In this document: positions 1 to 12,512 of the stretch, piece by piece | Position numbering within the stretch: position 1 is the first letter of the stretch | Layout: every line of letters starts with the position of its first letter | The notes under the pieces: generated by a model | Database searches by the model: none | What the model was told of the DNA's origin: nothing | What the model saw: only the letters and a program-made list of their open reading frames with translations | Program-made: the position numbers and the translations under genes | Source: Saxidomus purpurata | Lineage: Eukaryota; Mollusca; Bivalvia; Venerida; Veneridae | Direction: 5' to 3' | Length of the DNA stretch: 64,000 nucleotides | Assembly (NCBI GenBank): GCA_022818135.1 | Contig: JAFMSR010000001.1 | Coordinates: forward strand, 5,743,663 to 5,807,662

Positions 1-699
1 GAAACCGATGTAAGATGTTTGCTTAAGAAATGTGTCAGTCCAATCGCATATTTCATAGATTCACTGATGTTTTTAATTGAGTGAAAAAATACATTTCATC
101 ATGGTACATTTCATGATATTAGTAACATGAAGTGTATGACAGAAGACCAATCACTTACAAGTATTACCATCTGAAGAAATGTAATAGTACACAATGTATA
201 TATAGGTACAGTAAGACACATTTTGCAACGGTGAATTATACAGCTGTACAATTGGTGATTTTACAGGCCTTCAAATATAGCTGTAAGATGATGTTGTCCG
301 ATGTCTTCAATTCTTGTATATGATCGGTATCATTTTGGTACAACGAAACAATTTAAAGTTCAGTGAGCTAGTGATTATGGCTGTTGGTTTGATACTAGGA
401 GGATGTTGGTTTTCCACGTTCAGGCCATATGAAGTGTCTCATTTGAAAATGAAACCTTTCTCCGTGCGCGACTCAGTCCAGGCGCTGCCAATGGACTTCA
501 ATAATGAAAGGTTTAAACTTCTTCTCTAAAAAGTGTTTTATTTATTTTATAGTAGCAGAAAGCGACTTTTCAAAGTTGAGAGATATGTTATCAAAAAAGG
601 ATGATTAAAGTATAATTTATGTCAATCATGTTCACCTAATATTTTAATAGGTTTTTTGTGAAACCTTTTTACACCAATATATTGATGACAGGGAGCTAC

Positions 700-1445
700 A
701 AATAAAAAAGACCGGGTAGCTGAAAAAAGGAGGGGGTATTCTTGTGTATTTAAAAGATAGCATATCGTATACGAGACGTTGTGATTTGGAAGTAAATGAC
801 AATGAATCCGTTTGGATAGAAATAAGTAATCCTCATAGCAAAACGTTTCCACTGAACTGTATTTATCGCCCATCTAACTCAGACCAGTCGTAGATAGATA
901 AATACGATGCACAGTTAGAAACTGACTCCTGTGACTCCTTCAACACAGAATATCATATACTTGGAGAAATTAATATTAATTATGTACCAAATAATGTTAC
1001 TGGTACATATAGCAATACACAATGGACAGACAAAATCATCAAATATGGTCTGGAGCAATTCATAGAATGTCCAACAAGAATCTCTAAATGTTAATACAGT
1101 GTGAATTTTATCAGTGATTGTTATGTTTCACCGCTATTACTTAGTTATCTGTTTCACACGCTCTACTACTAAAAGAATAATGTAAAGCAAGCACAAATCT
1201 ATATAGTATAGGTCGTTAAATAAATTTGATGAAGAAACGTTTCAAAGAGATTTAATGTTTCCAGGACTTGAACAAATAGATATGATTTCAAATCAGAATA
1301 ATGCTCGAGATATGATTATCCAAACACACTTCTGTGAAAGAAAAACAAATAAAACGTAAGCAAACATACATCATTATTAAATTCTAAGAAATAAAGTTTC
1401 ATCCATGATAAAAAGAAGTAAGAAACATTTCTTTAACCCTGCAGT
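700..1445 (+). pseudogene. LINE retrotransposon endonuclease domain, degraded
   Basis: Translated fragments read like the apurinic-type endonuclease of non-LTR retrotransposons: GGGILVYLKDSISYTRRC, then CIYRPSNSDQS, then EYHILGEININY, then GLEQFIECPTRISKC. Further pieces follow near 1225-1320 (KFDEETFQRDLMFPGLEQID) and 1385-1445 (LRNKVSSMIKRSKKHFF), where the link to the reverse transcriptase would be. In-frame stops (near 890 and 1092) and frame changes show that it is dead. The reverse transcriptase core that should follow is missing. Confidence 0.75.
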
Positions 1446-1455
1446 TACAGATAAT

Positions 1456-2600
1456 AATCAAAGCGCTGTGAGCGCTGAAGGCCTGGGGGCTATAGGTTAA
1501 CTCCCCGAAAAACAACTTTTCACCTACGTGTTCTGCGTTGAATCTTACCTAAAGCGCGGGTCGAAATGTGCAGAGGACGAAATTCAATATATGACACAGA
1601 ATGATAATTCACAAATATATGGGTGACAGGGAAGTTTGTTTTATTATGAAATGTACGTTAAATGAAAAATAATCACATAGTCAACATTATAAAATGTTTA
1701 AGCCAGTACAAATAATTCGATCTGCGCTTTGTACAACTTCAAGCGATATGATCTGATGATGTGGATCGAAAATTATTGTGTACCAATGACAAGACCTTGA
1801 AACGAAATAAACAAAGCAATACCAGCAATGAAATATAAATACGTACTGTACAATGTGTATAACAGAGAAAACCAAAAATGATTCTGGGTTACCTTGTAGT
1901 TGTAATCAGTGAAACCGTTCACTGGGCCTCGACATGCAGCGTCCTCGATAAATGGCGGGTGAATTTGATCACGTTAGTTCCTTCTCGGGAATGTACGTAA
2001 ATTATATCTTTTTTTAGAGACATTTATTTTTGGTAAATATATATGTAATCGTTCGTAAATAATAAAGTTGTCAATGAAATAACATCGGAAATTTGAAAAT
2101 CAAACTACAAACTCTTATATCGAGCTTCGTACGTTTTCGTAAATTTCCGTAAATATCCGTACTTTTCCGTGATATGCATATGATTATCTTCCGTAATCAG
2201 CTAACAGCGCATTAATTTCTAAAACAGAAAAAATGTGTAATGCGCCCGTAAGCTATATACCTTCCTGCAGTCGTTTGAAGTTTTATGTACTATTTTTATT
2301 TGTAACTGTTCTTATCATATGCGGCTTCAAACAGAAGATTGATCTGGTCTGTCTTGCACTACTTTCGCATAGCGCATGTTTACAGTTGTTATTCGCACAT
2401 AGCACGGCTAAAATTCTTGCGGGTTTGAAATGTGGTATACTAACTTAGGCCTTGGGGACTTTCAGTCCCCAGGCCAAAAATCAGACTTATCTCTGGAGAA
2501 ACTTATACAGTAGCTGCTCGCTCTGAGAGTTTGACTTAACAATAAATAACGTATTTTAGAACATATAGTCATTTAAAAAAAGCTCCAGTATAAACACTGA
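1456..2600. other. AT-rich interval replacing the LINE reverse transcriptase
   Basis: No gene is recognisable. It sits between the endonuclease and C-terminal parts of the same LINE, so it is either inserted sequence or decayed LINE interior. The only clear structure is a hairpin at about 2449-2475 (GGCCTTGGGGACT against AGTCCCCAGGCC). Confidence 0.4.
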
Positions 2601-3123
2601 ATAACAAAATTACCGTTAATGAATATAATATATTACCTCATACCTGAAATGAAAATCATGTTTTGTAACGCATATATCATGCCAATATTTGATTACTGCT
2701 GTGCGATCCGGGGCAAAGGAACACGTAATTATGTAAATAAGATAAATATACTACAGAAACGAATTGCAAAAACAATACTAAATCAAACGATGCGAACACC
2801 ATCGGCAGAGCTATTTCAAGAATTAAAATTGCTGACTTTTTCAGACCGATGCAAGTACCACTGTGCTGTCCTGATTTATAAAATTATGAATAACAAAGGC
2901 CACATCATATATGGCAGATATTGCAACGTCCTTGTAATAAAACAACAAGTTAAGATTAGTATCAAACAAGGATCTTGTCTAACAAATAACACCTCGTACT
3001 AAATATATGGCATTATCATTCACAAATTATAACAAAAATATATGGAATGACATTCCTTTAAAAATAAGTACTTTAAAAACTCTGTTTAGAGGAAAGTATA
3101 AGCATTATTTATTGTGTGAATGA
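2601..3123 (+). pseudogene. LINE reverse transcriptase C-terminal region, frameshifted
   Basis: The open stretch 2619-3002 contains NAYIMPIFDYCCAIRGKG and INILQKRIAKTILNQ, a pattern typical of the segment after the RT domain in jockey/CR1-like LINEs. After a frame change, 3007-3123 gives NKNIWNDIPLKISTLKTLFR and KYKHYLLCE then a stop, which is the usual C-terminal end of such proteins. It is most likely the 3' part of the element whose endonuclease lies at 700-1445. Non-functional. Confidence 0.75.
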
Positions 3124-3365
3124 TAATTTATTCTAAACTTTTCTTGGACATATTTATATGTTTAATTTATATGAATTTCCTTTGATTGTCTGTATGTGAA
3201 TGAACATGATTGAATGCATTTATTAAGAGCATGTTTAAAATTCTTACATGTAAATGTGTCTTTCCAGTGTTTACTTCGATGATTTTTTTTTCTGTTTCTT
3301 AATTTTGAAGGCCATATTGAAAATTAGATTATACGTGTTCATATGTCTAAATATGTCACCTTCTT

Positions 3366-3367
3366 TA

Positions 3368-3426
<59 letters not shown>
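3366..3426. repeat. (ATT)n microsatellite, probable LINE 3' tail
   Basis: About 20 uninterrupted TTA/ATT units start directly after the AT-rich 3' untranslated part of the LINE. Non-LTR elements often end in short tandem repeats, so this is probably the tail of the insertion. Copy B of the segmental duplication has neither LINE nor microsatellite here. Confidence 0.8.
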
Positions 3427-3428
<2 letters not shown>

Positions 3429-4954
3429 AAACAAGCTGAAACATACATATAACGGACGTCACAGAAAAATCGGCATTCCGACATTGGTATTATTCGACAG
3501 TAATTGATTGAAAACACAATAAAATTGACATTTTGTCGCCCTCTTTATAGACAGAACCAATGTTAAAAACTGATTTACTGATAAATACACTAAATTAACC
3601 TGCACACAATCATCCTTTTTGTCCCAAAATTCTGTAAGGCCATTACCATGGCAAAATCTATTCGAAATTATTCTCTTTTCTTATGCTGGCGATACTTTAT
3701 GTAAGTCGAAAGAGGACACAAAATGTTTCACCAGATAATATATATATATATCGAAACAGTTATTAAGTTTTCAACTAAAAATTAAAAAAAAAACATTTCC
3801 ACAATAATTTACTAACAATGTTATTCGAAGTGAGTGTTTTTGATGTCAAATTGTGGTATATTACGTCATTTTAGGGTAAACAATGATGCCTTAGGTATTC
3901 GTATTCAGATTGCTGTTATTTTTAATTTACTGGACGTTTAGCATATTCGTGTTATTGCTTGTTCAAAACATGCACGAAATAGTATTTTGTCCTATCAAGA
4001 GATAACATATCGTAAATATAGAATGCATTATAACAGTGTGATATAGCTACGTTAAGTTTTCAGTTTGCCTCTGTAAGTAAAAGTACAATAAAAATATCAG
4101 GCAATTGTTTCGAAAGAAAAGAACAATAAATGCACGAAAAATCTTCAAATTACCAAGAAAAGTTAGAGTATCCATGAGAACGATCCTAATCCAGCACCGG
4201 ACTGCTTGATAATAAATGGCACTTTCTTGTTATTTGGATTATTGTCCAAATAGGTATGTCCATAAAATTATATGAAAGCGACACGCCTTGAAGCTATTAC
4301 ATATATATATATATAATATATATATTTGTGCAGTATAAACTGAGATAAATACGTTTATATTTTACATAGATTTAATAATTAAGATTTGGTAGGCCATACT
4401 AGAGAGCTATAACTGTCATTATTAGAAAAAATGAAAATATTTCCTTCTTTAATATTGTAAGATTTGATCAATAACAATAATAGAAGTATTTACTAACTTG
4501 ACAACTATCATTTTCTGTTATTAGCGCACAGTAGATTTATTTCCGTAATAAATGATATACGCAATAAATCGTGCTCAATTCATCTCAAACAAAATTTCAT
4601 GAATAACACGAGTGAAGAACAATAATTATAAATTTCAATGCTTTAATTGTATTTTTTCTTTATCAAACATAACGAAATAAATCCTTTAAATGTTAAATCG
4701 AGAATAATTACATCAGATTATTAACTTTTAAAACAAATTAACCAGCGAAGGATATAACTTTCCTTACTCAATCGCCTTAGTATAGTATGGCATTCATTGC
4801 TGATAGAAAGTTAAGGCTGATGGTAATAAAAAAAATCTTAATAAAAAAAGTATATCTCGCTGATCCCTCAATAAAGTTAATCGCGCGTGTAAATAATTAA
4901 ATTGACCAAATTTGTCATCTGCATACTCTTGATATAAAATCATATTATAAACAA

Positions 4955-5755
4955 GAGCTGTGTTTAAAACATGTATGCCCCCTTTGATGTAATTAGTATA
5001 TGGAAAAAATCGAACTACCCAAGAACCCGTTTTTAAAGTTAAAGTCACTGTGAAAAAAAAAATCGTTTTTGGCCTTAAAAAGAACAGCAATTTTGGCCTT
5101 ACAAAAAAAACTGTTGGCATTAAAAAAAATTGGCCTTAAAATATTCATGTGGCCGAAAAATAGTCCAAATGGCCTTGACATTTGACATACTTACCTTGAA
5201 ATCAATAGGGGTCATCTGCTGGTCGTGGCCAACCTCCACATCAAGTTTCAAGATGCTAGGCCCACGTGTTCTCATGTAGTTGTCCGGAAAACATTTTACA
5301 ATTCTAGATCACTGTGATTTTGACCTACTGACCTCAAAATCAATTGGGGTCATTTGCTGGTCATGTCCTATCTTGATTTATCGTCCGGAAACCGTTTTAC
5401 AATTCCGGGTCACTGCGACCTTGAGCATTGACCTACTGACCTCAAAATCAAGAGAGGTCATTTGCTGGTCATGTCCAATCTCAAAATCAAGTTCTAAGAT
5501 GCTAGGCCCACGCGTTATCGGGTCATCGTCCGGAAACCGTTTTACAATTCCGGGTCAGTGTGACCTTGACCTTAGACCTTCTGATCTCAAAATCAATATA
5601 GGTCATTTGCTGGTCATGACCAACCTCCATACTAAGTTTTAAAGGTGTTAAGCCTACACGTTCTCTAATTATCGTTCGAAAACCGATGCTCTACCGACCA
5701 ACCGACCGACTTGTGCAAAGCAATATACCAAAGCTTCTTCAAAGGGGGGCATAAA
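4955..5755. mobile_element. Non-autonomous element with TGACC-rich tandem units
   Basis: It is bounded by TATGCCCCCTTTGA (about 4974) and TCAAAGGGGGGCATAA (about 5738), which are near-perfect inverted ends. The right half has 3-4 tandem units of about 130 bp built on GTCCGGAAACCGTTTTACA, GGTCACTGCGACCTTGA and CTACTGACCTCAAAATCAA. No coding capacity. It is the same repeat class as 46950-48152. The paralogous position in copy B near 14040 lacks it. Confidence 0.6.
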
Positions 5756-5935
5756 AGAGTATTCTTAAAGCTGCTCGCCCTCAGTACCGTTAAAAAAAAA
5801 TATTTTTTTAGAAATTGACATACTAATACATAAATTTAAAACTAAAGGCTAGAATAAAAATAAGCAAAAATCTAGGTAGGAATTTGCAGAAATCGATTGA
5901 GAATTTTGGCTTTACGGCACCGCTACACTACTATA

Positions 5936-6030
5936 TGTTATTTGGTTTTTGACGTGGTATATGAGGATATATTACCCGCCTAGACTTATATTACCTGGGC
6001 CGTTAGGCAAACGTCAAAAACAAATAACAA
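5936..6030. repeat. Inverted repeat around TTTTTGACG
   Basis: TTATTTGGTTTTTGACG at about 5939 is matched in inverse by CGTCAAAAACAAATAA at about 6012, enclosing about 60 bp. It could be a small MITE; no target duplication was established. Confidence 0.4.
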
Positions 6031-6889
6031 TTTTATTACCCTTCCCTTTCTTAAATATTGAATTATTCCGTTATATTTTATTTATTTAACGGCTGAACGT
6101 AAGCAAACCTTCAAATTCCCTTATGATATCTCAATGTCACTGCGTGAGGTCACAAATCAGCACGGACATATACATTGACGTACTGTTTGTGGCGAATAAG
6201 CTCAATTTTAGCATGGGTACAGTAACGGGTTTATGTCAAGTGTCTATTACCGGCTTGCCCGTAAATATCAATATCTATTTACGGATCGTTGACCAATCAG
6301 AAGACCGCAAATTTCATGGAAGGGTAATAAATGTTTATATTGGAGTATCAAAAGCGTTTGTAACGCTTTATTATTTGGTAGCGTATTATTTGAAATCTAC
6401 AGATATACGTGACAGGAATTTATACTGGAGCCTTTTTATTTTACTACTGTAAAACTAGAAATTATTTCGCGCGTTTTAAGTAAGCGAAATTCGCGACACA
6501 ATCGATCCGCGAACTAAAGTTGTCGCAAAATCGTCACTTACGATGAAATCGCGAAAGTTCCTAGCTTTTCATCAAGGTAAACTTTTTTCCACCTCGACAA
6601 TTTGCTAATATCGGCGATATTAGTCAGTTTGTTGTATTTACAATTTTGACATGCCTCCATTTTGAAGAGGTTGGCTGTGCCTAAAAACAGGTACAGAACG
6701 GAAACATGGATGACGGACGGTCGTATATCGGACAGAATACCATACTTATGATCTTAAATACGTGATTTTCATACAGTTTGAAGAACTTTATTTTTTTACC
6801 AAAATCTGAGACCGAGCAGCTTTAACTAATAACTATACCCTTAACCCCAAATATTGCCAAGTCCTATATCTGCACTCCTTTCCCCGCCC

Positions 6890-7640
6890 AAACAAAAGAA
6901 TGTCATTCATCTCGCGATAGTACTCACACTGCAGAGAGAGTCCAATGTCAATAAAAAAAGTTCGACAATGCCTCACTTGGTACTACGCAGTCTATGGCTT
7001 ATAAAGGGATATATACGTCTCACACTCTAAATGGTCTTTTAATTGGCCAGTCTACTAAGAAATGCAAATCTTCGGAGAAGAAGCCCTATTGTTACGAATA
7101 CATGTCAGTAACAAGCATGTAATAACATGGAAGACAAGTGACCCATCCACTGATTTAAGTCTGTACAATGAAAGCTCGAAGCTAAATTCGGATTCACTTT
7201 CCACTTGTTTTGCATCCGCATCAATGAGGAAATGATATATGAATTACAGGCTATGACAGTCACAGTCTTAAACCAGCAGAACGATACTTTTTAACACATT
7301 ATTACATTTAACAGGAATTTCTAGCACTAAAATGGGCCTTCATGTAGAAACTAAATGGCTCTACTCTCTAAGTTTAGGCTGAGCAATCGCGGACAAATAA
7401 TTCCTTGACATTACTAGGAATTATTGCATCCTTTTTCAAAATACTGCGAGGTAGGACAACGAAATGGAAAAGAAAAATGCGGATGCTGATGCACTTACAA
7501 ATGTGAAATCCCTTTTATTCGCACCACAGTGACGCCATCTATGCCTCGTCACTCTATTCAAACGCTTATATTGAATTGTATCCACTAGCTTTACTTTTAT
7601 CACTCATTCTAACACAAGCGGCTGCTTTTCCTATATAAGC
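6890..7640. other. Intergenic, no feature recognised
   Basis: AT-rich sequence without a credible open frame or an obvious repeat structure. Confidence 0.5.
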
Positions 7641-7765
7641 ATATAGGGAAAAGCCTGTATTTTATTTAAATTACTCGTGCTACGCACTCGTGATTGAATT
7701 ACTACGCATCCAAATTCCTGACTATATTTTATTCAACGATAAAATATAGGGAGACATTTATTATT
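7640..7765. mobile_element. Small MITE, degenerate copy
   Basis: It shares with 50371-50517, in the opposite orientation, the core CTCGTGCTACGCACTCGTG, the flank ACTACGCATCCAAATTCCTGA and ends of the type CCTGTATTTTAT / ATAAAATATAGGG. No coding capacity. Confidence 0.65.
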
Positions 7766-8243
7766 TCTTAATTAACATCAAAAAACCTTGACAGGACGTT
7801 CTTGTTGATAATCAGCATTTGTTCCAATTACTCTAGTTACGATATTTTCTCTGCAAGGAATATTAATTATTTCACTTTTTCTAATATTGTCTTAGAATCT
7901 GCCAGATCTGCATGTGCTGTTTAGTCACATCATGTACATGTACTTTAAACAATGATTAACAGACCGAGTTTCTAAAATTGTTTTTACATCTCATATTGTT
8001 ATTTCCTATCTGTACGGAAAGTTCAGTGGGATGTAAGCTTGTTTTCAGCTAATTTTCTTTGTTGTTTCAAGAACTGTCACATCGATGTGAATTAGATCTA
8101 AACATTTGGCGAGCATTGACGAAGAAAAACAGGACCCCAAATTTAACAATATCGTGTCACTATATGCATCGCCATTGAGCTAGTTGAAGGCGATCTGAAT
8201 GGAAATAGAGCGATGTACTGAACTTCTAGTTTTGGAATCATTT

Positions 8244-9080
8244 TTCTTGCATATCGGATCGGCATTTCCGGTGATTTTGCCCATGCCGAAAAAACCGGTC
8301 TGGCACCCATCCTATGCCAGACGACTCTCGTGAACTACTTATGACGTAACCTTATAAACATTGTGACGTCACTTTCCGAAACACAGCGTCGGAAAATCGT
8401 TTGTTTTTCATGAAAATTCATCATTTTGATAAGTTTGCATTTAGAAATCTACTTTTATGTGCAAGAATCACCGGAAATGCTGATCCGATATGCAAGAAAA
8501 AGTTTCCATCATGAGACACTTGGCTCAGATGGAAATATCCGTCACGGAGGGTAACTATTTTGCGGGAACTCGGCAAAGCCTCGTTCCCGCCAAAACAGTT
8601 ACCCTCCGTGACGGATATTTCGATATGAACCTCGTGCTCATTACAGAAACTATTAATCTTGCATATCGGATCAGCATTTCCGGTGATTTTGCCCATGTCA
8701 GAAAAACCGGTCTGGCACCCATCCTATGCCAGACGACTCTCGTGAATTACTTATGACGTAACGTTATAAACATTGTGACGTCACTCTCCTAAACACAACG
8801 TCGGAAAATCGTTTGTTTTTCATGAAAATTCATCATTTTGATAAGTTTGCATTTAGAAATCTACATGTACTTTAAAGTGCAAGACGGTATGCAAGAAAAA
8901 GTTTCCATCATGAGACACTTGGCTCAGATGGAAATATCCGTCACATCGGGTAACTGTTTTGCGGGAACTCGACAGAGCCTCGTCCCCGCCAAAACAGTTA
9001 CCCACGGTGACGGATATTTCGATCTGAACCTCGTGCTCATGACAGAAACTATTAGTCTGCGTCTCTATTTTCGGCGAATG
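8244..9080. repeat. About 400-bp tandem duplication containing long hairpins
   Basis: Unit 1 starts at TCTTGCATATCGGATCGGCA (about 8245) and unit 2 at about 8657 with almost the same sequence. Each unit holds a 35-bp-stem hairpin: ATATCCGTCACGGAGGGTAA near 8535 against TTACCCTCCGTGACGGATAT near 8600. It also holds a short hairpin GTCTGGCA / TGCCAGAC. In unit 1 a wider inverted pair, GCATATCGGAT (8249) against ATCCGATATGC (8482), encloses most of the unit. Open frames here are by-products of the palindromes. Confidence 0.85.
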
Positions 9081-9259
9081 AGGAAACTTTTGAAATGAAA
9101 TCTCGAGATACAGTCTATTCTCATATTATTAGTGATAAAATATCGAAACACAGACACTGTTTAGCTATTTAGACTGGTTATAAGCTATAGGTATGGCTTG
9201 GCTAAATCGGTGGGACTTGGAACCAGCCAATTTCTGTAGGGAACTTGCGTACCTATTAG

Positions 9260-9845
9260 ATATAGTGGCAAGCGAGTAGATACGTGATTGATTTCTTAAC
9301 AGAGAAGAGTGGCGAGTGAGTAGATACGTGACTGACTTCTTAACAGAGAAGAGTGGCGAGTGAGTAGATACGCGATTGCTTAACAGAGAGGAGTGGTAAG
9401 TGAGTAATTACGTGATTGATTTCTCAACAGAGAGGAGTGGCAAGTGAGAAGATACGTGATTGACTTCTAAACAGAGAAGAGTGGCAAGTGAGTAATTACG
9501 TGATTGACTTCTTAACAAAGAGGAGTGGCAAGTAAATAGATACGTGATTGACGTCTTAACAGAGAGGAGTGGCAAGTGAGTAGATACGTGATTGACTGCT
9601 AAACAGAGAAGAGTGGCAATGAGTAATTACGTGACTGACTTCTTAACAGAGGAGTGGCAAGTAAGTAGATAAGTGATTGACGTCTTAACAGAGAGGAGGG
9701 GCAAGTGAGTAGATACGTGATTGACTTCTTAACAGAGAGGAGTGGCAAGTGAGTAGATACGTGACTGACTTCTTAACAGAGAAGAGTGGCAAGTGAGTAG
9801 ATACGTGATTGACTTCTTAACAGAGAGGAGTGGCAAGTGAGTAGT
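9260..9845. repeat. 44-bp minisatellite, about 13 copies
   Basis: The unit reads GAGTAGATACGTGATTGACT, then TCTTAACAGAGAGGAGTGGC, then AAGT. Copies differ by a few substitutions, small deletions and a GTAGATA/GTAATTA variant. Confidence 0.9.
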
Positions 9846-10007
9846 AGCAAATTTTCGGCTATAAAGTAACGCATTATGTATATAAACAAGAACTACCTTT
9901 AAAAATGATAGTCGGCACAAATTTTAGTATATGAAAGCGAATTTAGTAAAATTAATGTTATTCAGTTGGAAGGCGCCAAATGTCAGAAGGTGAGGGGAAA
10001 AAAGGAC

Positions 10008-10092
10008 CTTGACCGGGATTCGAACCAATGTACCTGCCCTTGCAAAGTTGTGCTAAGTTGTGCTAATGCTCTCCCGACTGAGCTAACCGGCC
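10008..10092 (-). repeat. tRNA-like sequence (tRNA-derived SINE head or tRNA pseudogene)
   Basis: On the minus strand a pol III A box TTAGCTCAGTCGG (10086-10074) and B box GGTTCGAATCC (10026-10016) are correctly ordered. The anticodon-arm region carries a tandem duplication (TTAGCACAAC twice), and the acceptor stem does not pair well, so a functional tRNA is unlikely. Confidence 0.6.
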
Positions 10093-10974
10093 ATTTATCA
10101 AATTTGTCTCCAATAGTAATTTCACTGAAGTGAAAAGTACCATGCCTAGTTGTGCATGGTCCATGTTTCGGGTCACGAGGTCAAGGTCACAGGGACTGGA
10201 CATAGTAAAATATTGTGGACACTAATTCTCCAGAATTTAATTATACTTCACAGAAGTGATTTGGGTGTTCTGGGGTATTCAGCACTTTCAGTGATAGTAC
10301 TAGTTTAATTTGGACTCCATTACAAGGTGTTTTGTTTTTTCTATTCTCGTCAAGTTTTACCCAATACACAGGCTACAACAGGGACATACCATGATTTCAA
10401 TGAATCAGTGATTCTATGTGAAATTACTTAATTTTAACCACTGCGCTGTATTCTAGTATATACCGTTGTTGTCAGGTTTTTAAGAGAACAATTTCCTGTT
10501 GACAATCTTAGATGGTGCGTGATAATGTACAGTAGAAAACCGGTGTTTGATGTTTGCTTCAGAGGTTTAAAATGTGTCAGTCCAATAGCATATTTCATAA
10601 CTTCAATGATTTCTTAGAACTATTGTAAAATACATTTCATCATGGTACTTTTTATCATACTGAAAAGGTTTGTGGTTTGTTTTACTTTATCATAAGTAGT
10701 GGAAAGCGACTAATCAAAGTTTAGAGGAGATGTGTTTCACAGTCAAGCATACATACGACCAACGTCTCGGGAAAATGGGACCTTCGGACATTTGTATAAT
10801 TCGACAGTAATTGTTTGAAAATAGCATAAAATTGACATTTTTGTCGCCCACTTTATAGACAAAACCAATGTTCAAAACTGTTTTACCGATAAATACGCTA
10901 TATTTACCTTCACCGGCTCAGATAACTACCATGGCAACAGATTTCTTACTTTGACGTTACGATATAAAACAAGA

Positions 10975-11885
10975 CGGCCAAGATTACCCTATATCGCTCA
11001 CCCGAGACCTCCTTACGACAATATGTGACCAAACTTCAACCCTAAACTATTTATCATAAACACAAACATTATGTTTGTCCTTGACAAGACAAATCTTTTG
11101 ACCGATTTACATGATGATTTGGGTTGTAAAGTTACCCGTATAGCATACACAAGGTTTTTAACCGGGTGACCTTTTTGACAGCAGATTACCCATATTCAAA
11201 CTTGACCTAAATTTCAGCAAGACAATAATGAAGATACAATGAAAAATGGAACAAATATTGCATACACAAGGTTTTTGTATGATTTGACACCGTGACCTAG
11301 TTTTTGACCCCAGATAATTCATATTCAAACTAGATCTAGATTGCATCAAGATAATCATTCTGACAAGTTTCATAAATATTCAATGAAAAATACAACCTCT
11401 ATTGCATACACAAGCGCTTTCTAAGATTTGACCCGTGACCTATTTTTCTTACCCCAGATGACCAATATGCAAACTCAAACTAGATTTCATCCGGATAGTC
11501 ATTCTGACCAAGTTTCATGTAGATCCCAATGTAACTTATACTGCACACACAAGGTTTTTCTATGATTTGACCATGTGCCCTAGTTTTTACCCCATGTGAT
11601 CCATATTCAAACTAGACCTGGATGTTATCCGGGCAGTCATTTTGACTAAGTTTCATGAAGATCCAATGACAAATGCAACCTCTATTGCATACACAAGATT
11701 TTTTAACCCCAGATTTCCCATTCAAACTCGACCTAGATTTTATCAAGGCAGTCACTCAGGATTTAGTGTGGACACACGAGAGACGACAGACAGACGACGG
11801 ACACCAGGCGATCACAAAAGCTCACTTTTGAGCACTTCGTGCTCAGGTGAACTAAATAATGCATATCATGGAAAGAAGACATAAA
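10975..11885 (-). mobile_element. AGCTCACC-type non-autonomous element, minus orientation
   Basis: The left end reads GGCCAAGATTACCCTATATCGCTCACC and the right end AGCTCACTTTTGAGCACTTCGTGCTCAGGTGAACT, mirror images of the ends of copies at 19578 and 43130. The interior has about five units of about 120 bp with TTGCATACACAAGGTTTTT, TTTGACCCGTGACCTA and CATATTCAAACT. It is the same tandem unit as 21215-22160, reversed. No protein coded. Absent from copy A of the duplication. Confidence 0.7.
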
Positions 11886-12512
11886 AATATATAAAGCGAT
11901 AGAGCTTATAATTTTGCAACCAAATTTAGAAAACGATTACCCAATAATTTACTGTCTATGTAAGTCACTGTGCGATTTGACGTCAAATTATGGTATGTGA
12001 CGTCATAGAAGGGTAAAACAGACGTCTAAGGGATACGTATCACGATTGTTGTAATTTTGTATCTGCTGGGGGTATGTAACTGAAATTTTTGCATACTAAT
12101 ATTATTGATTGTTCAAAATATCTGCAAGAAATTTAGTTTCCGAGTGTTTGTCCGAAGGCCTTTTAAAGAATTAACATCTTGTAAATCATTTTATTATAGC
12201 AGTTGGTTTTACAGCGTGCTAAATCTAAGTTAAGTTTTTACCAGTATTTACATCTGTAAGTAAAAGTGAAATATAACTATCAGGCAATGTTTCGAAAGAG
12301 AAAAAACATAATAAATACAAGAGAAATCTTCGAATTATCAAGTAAAGCTAGAATATCCATGAGGACGATACTTATCCAGCGCATCGGAATGCTTAATATA
12401 AAATGGTACTGCCTTGTTATATGGATTATTGTGCGAATAAATATTTTCATAAAATTGCAAAACTCGCATTTATATGAAACCCATTATCCTTAAAGCTACT
12501 ATACACTTCACA

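Larger units (their letters stand above)
1..6890. repeat. Segmental duplication, copy A (left part cut by window)
   Basis: Collinear matches to 10535-14085 recur in the same order. Examples: the opening 120 bp match 10538-10660; the AGCGACTTTTCAAAGTTGAG area near 560 matches 10705; 3440-3600 matches 10745-10915; 3830-4960 matches 11945-14040; and CCTATATCTGCACTC near 6862 matches 14063. Copies differ by many substitutions, so the duplication is old. Copy A alone carries the LINE at 700-3430 and the tandem-repeat element at 4955-5755. Confidence 0.75.

Noticed and set aside
2233..2448. 71-codon frame with a hydrophobic segment
   Set aside because: It sits in the interval between two parts of a dead LINE and has no supporting context.
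5280..5642. 120-codon frame with repeated LLTSKS.EVICWSCPI-like segments
   Set aside because: The repetition reflects the tandem DNA units of the TGACC element, not a repeat protein.
6123..6452. 109-codon frame on the plus strand
   Set aside because: No domain, low-complexity hydrophobic content and no splice context; it lies in diverged repeat sequence of copy A.
8421..9098. Overlapping frames on both strands near the hairpins
   Set aside because: Similar peptides on opposite strands are a by-product of the palindromes.
9260..9845. CRISPR-like regular repeat array
   Set aside because: Head-to-tail 44-bp units without unique spacers in a eukaryotic genome: an ordinary minisatellite.
12266..12493. 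Possible exon with RISMRTILIQ, similar peptide in copy A near 4175
   Set aside because: Both copies are broken differently and no splice sites or domain support it; the likeness follows from the DNA duplication.
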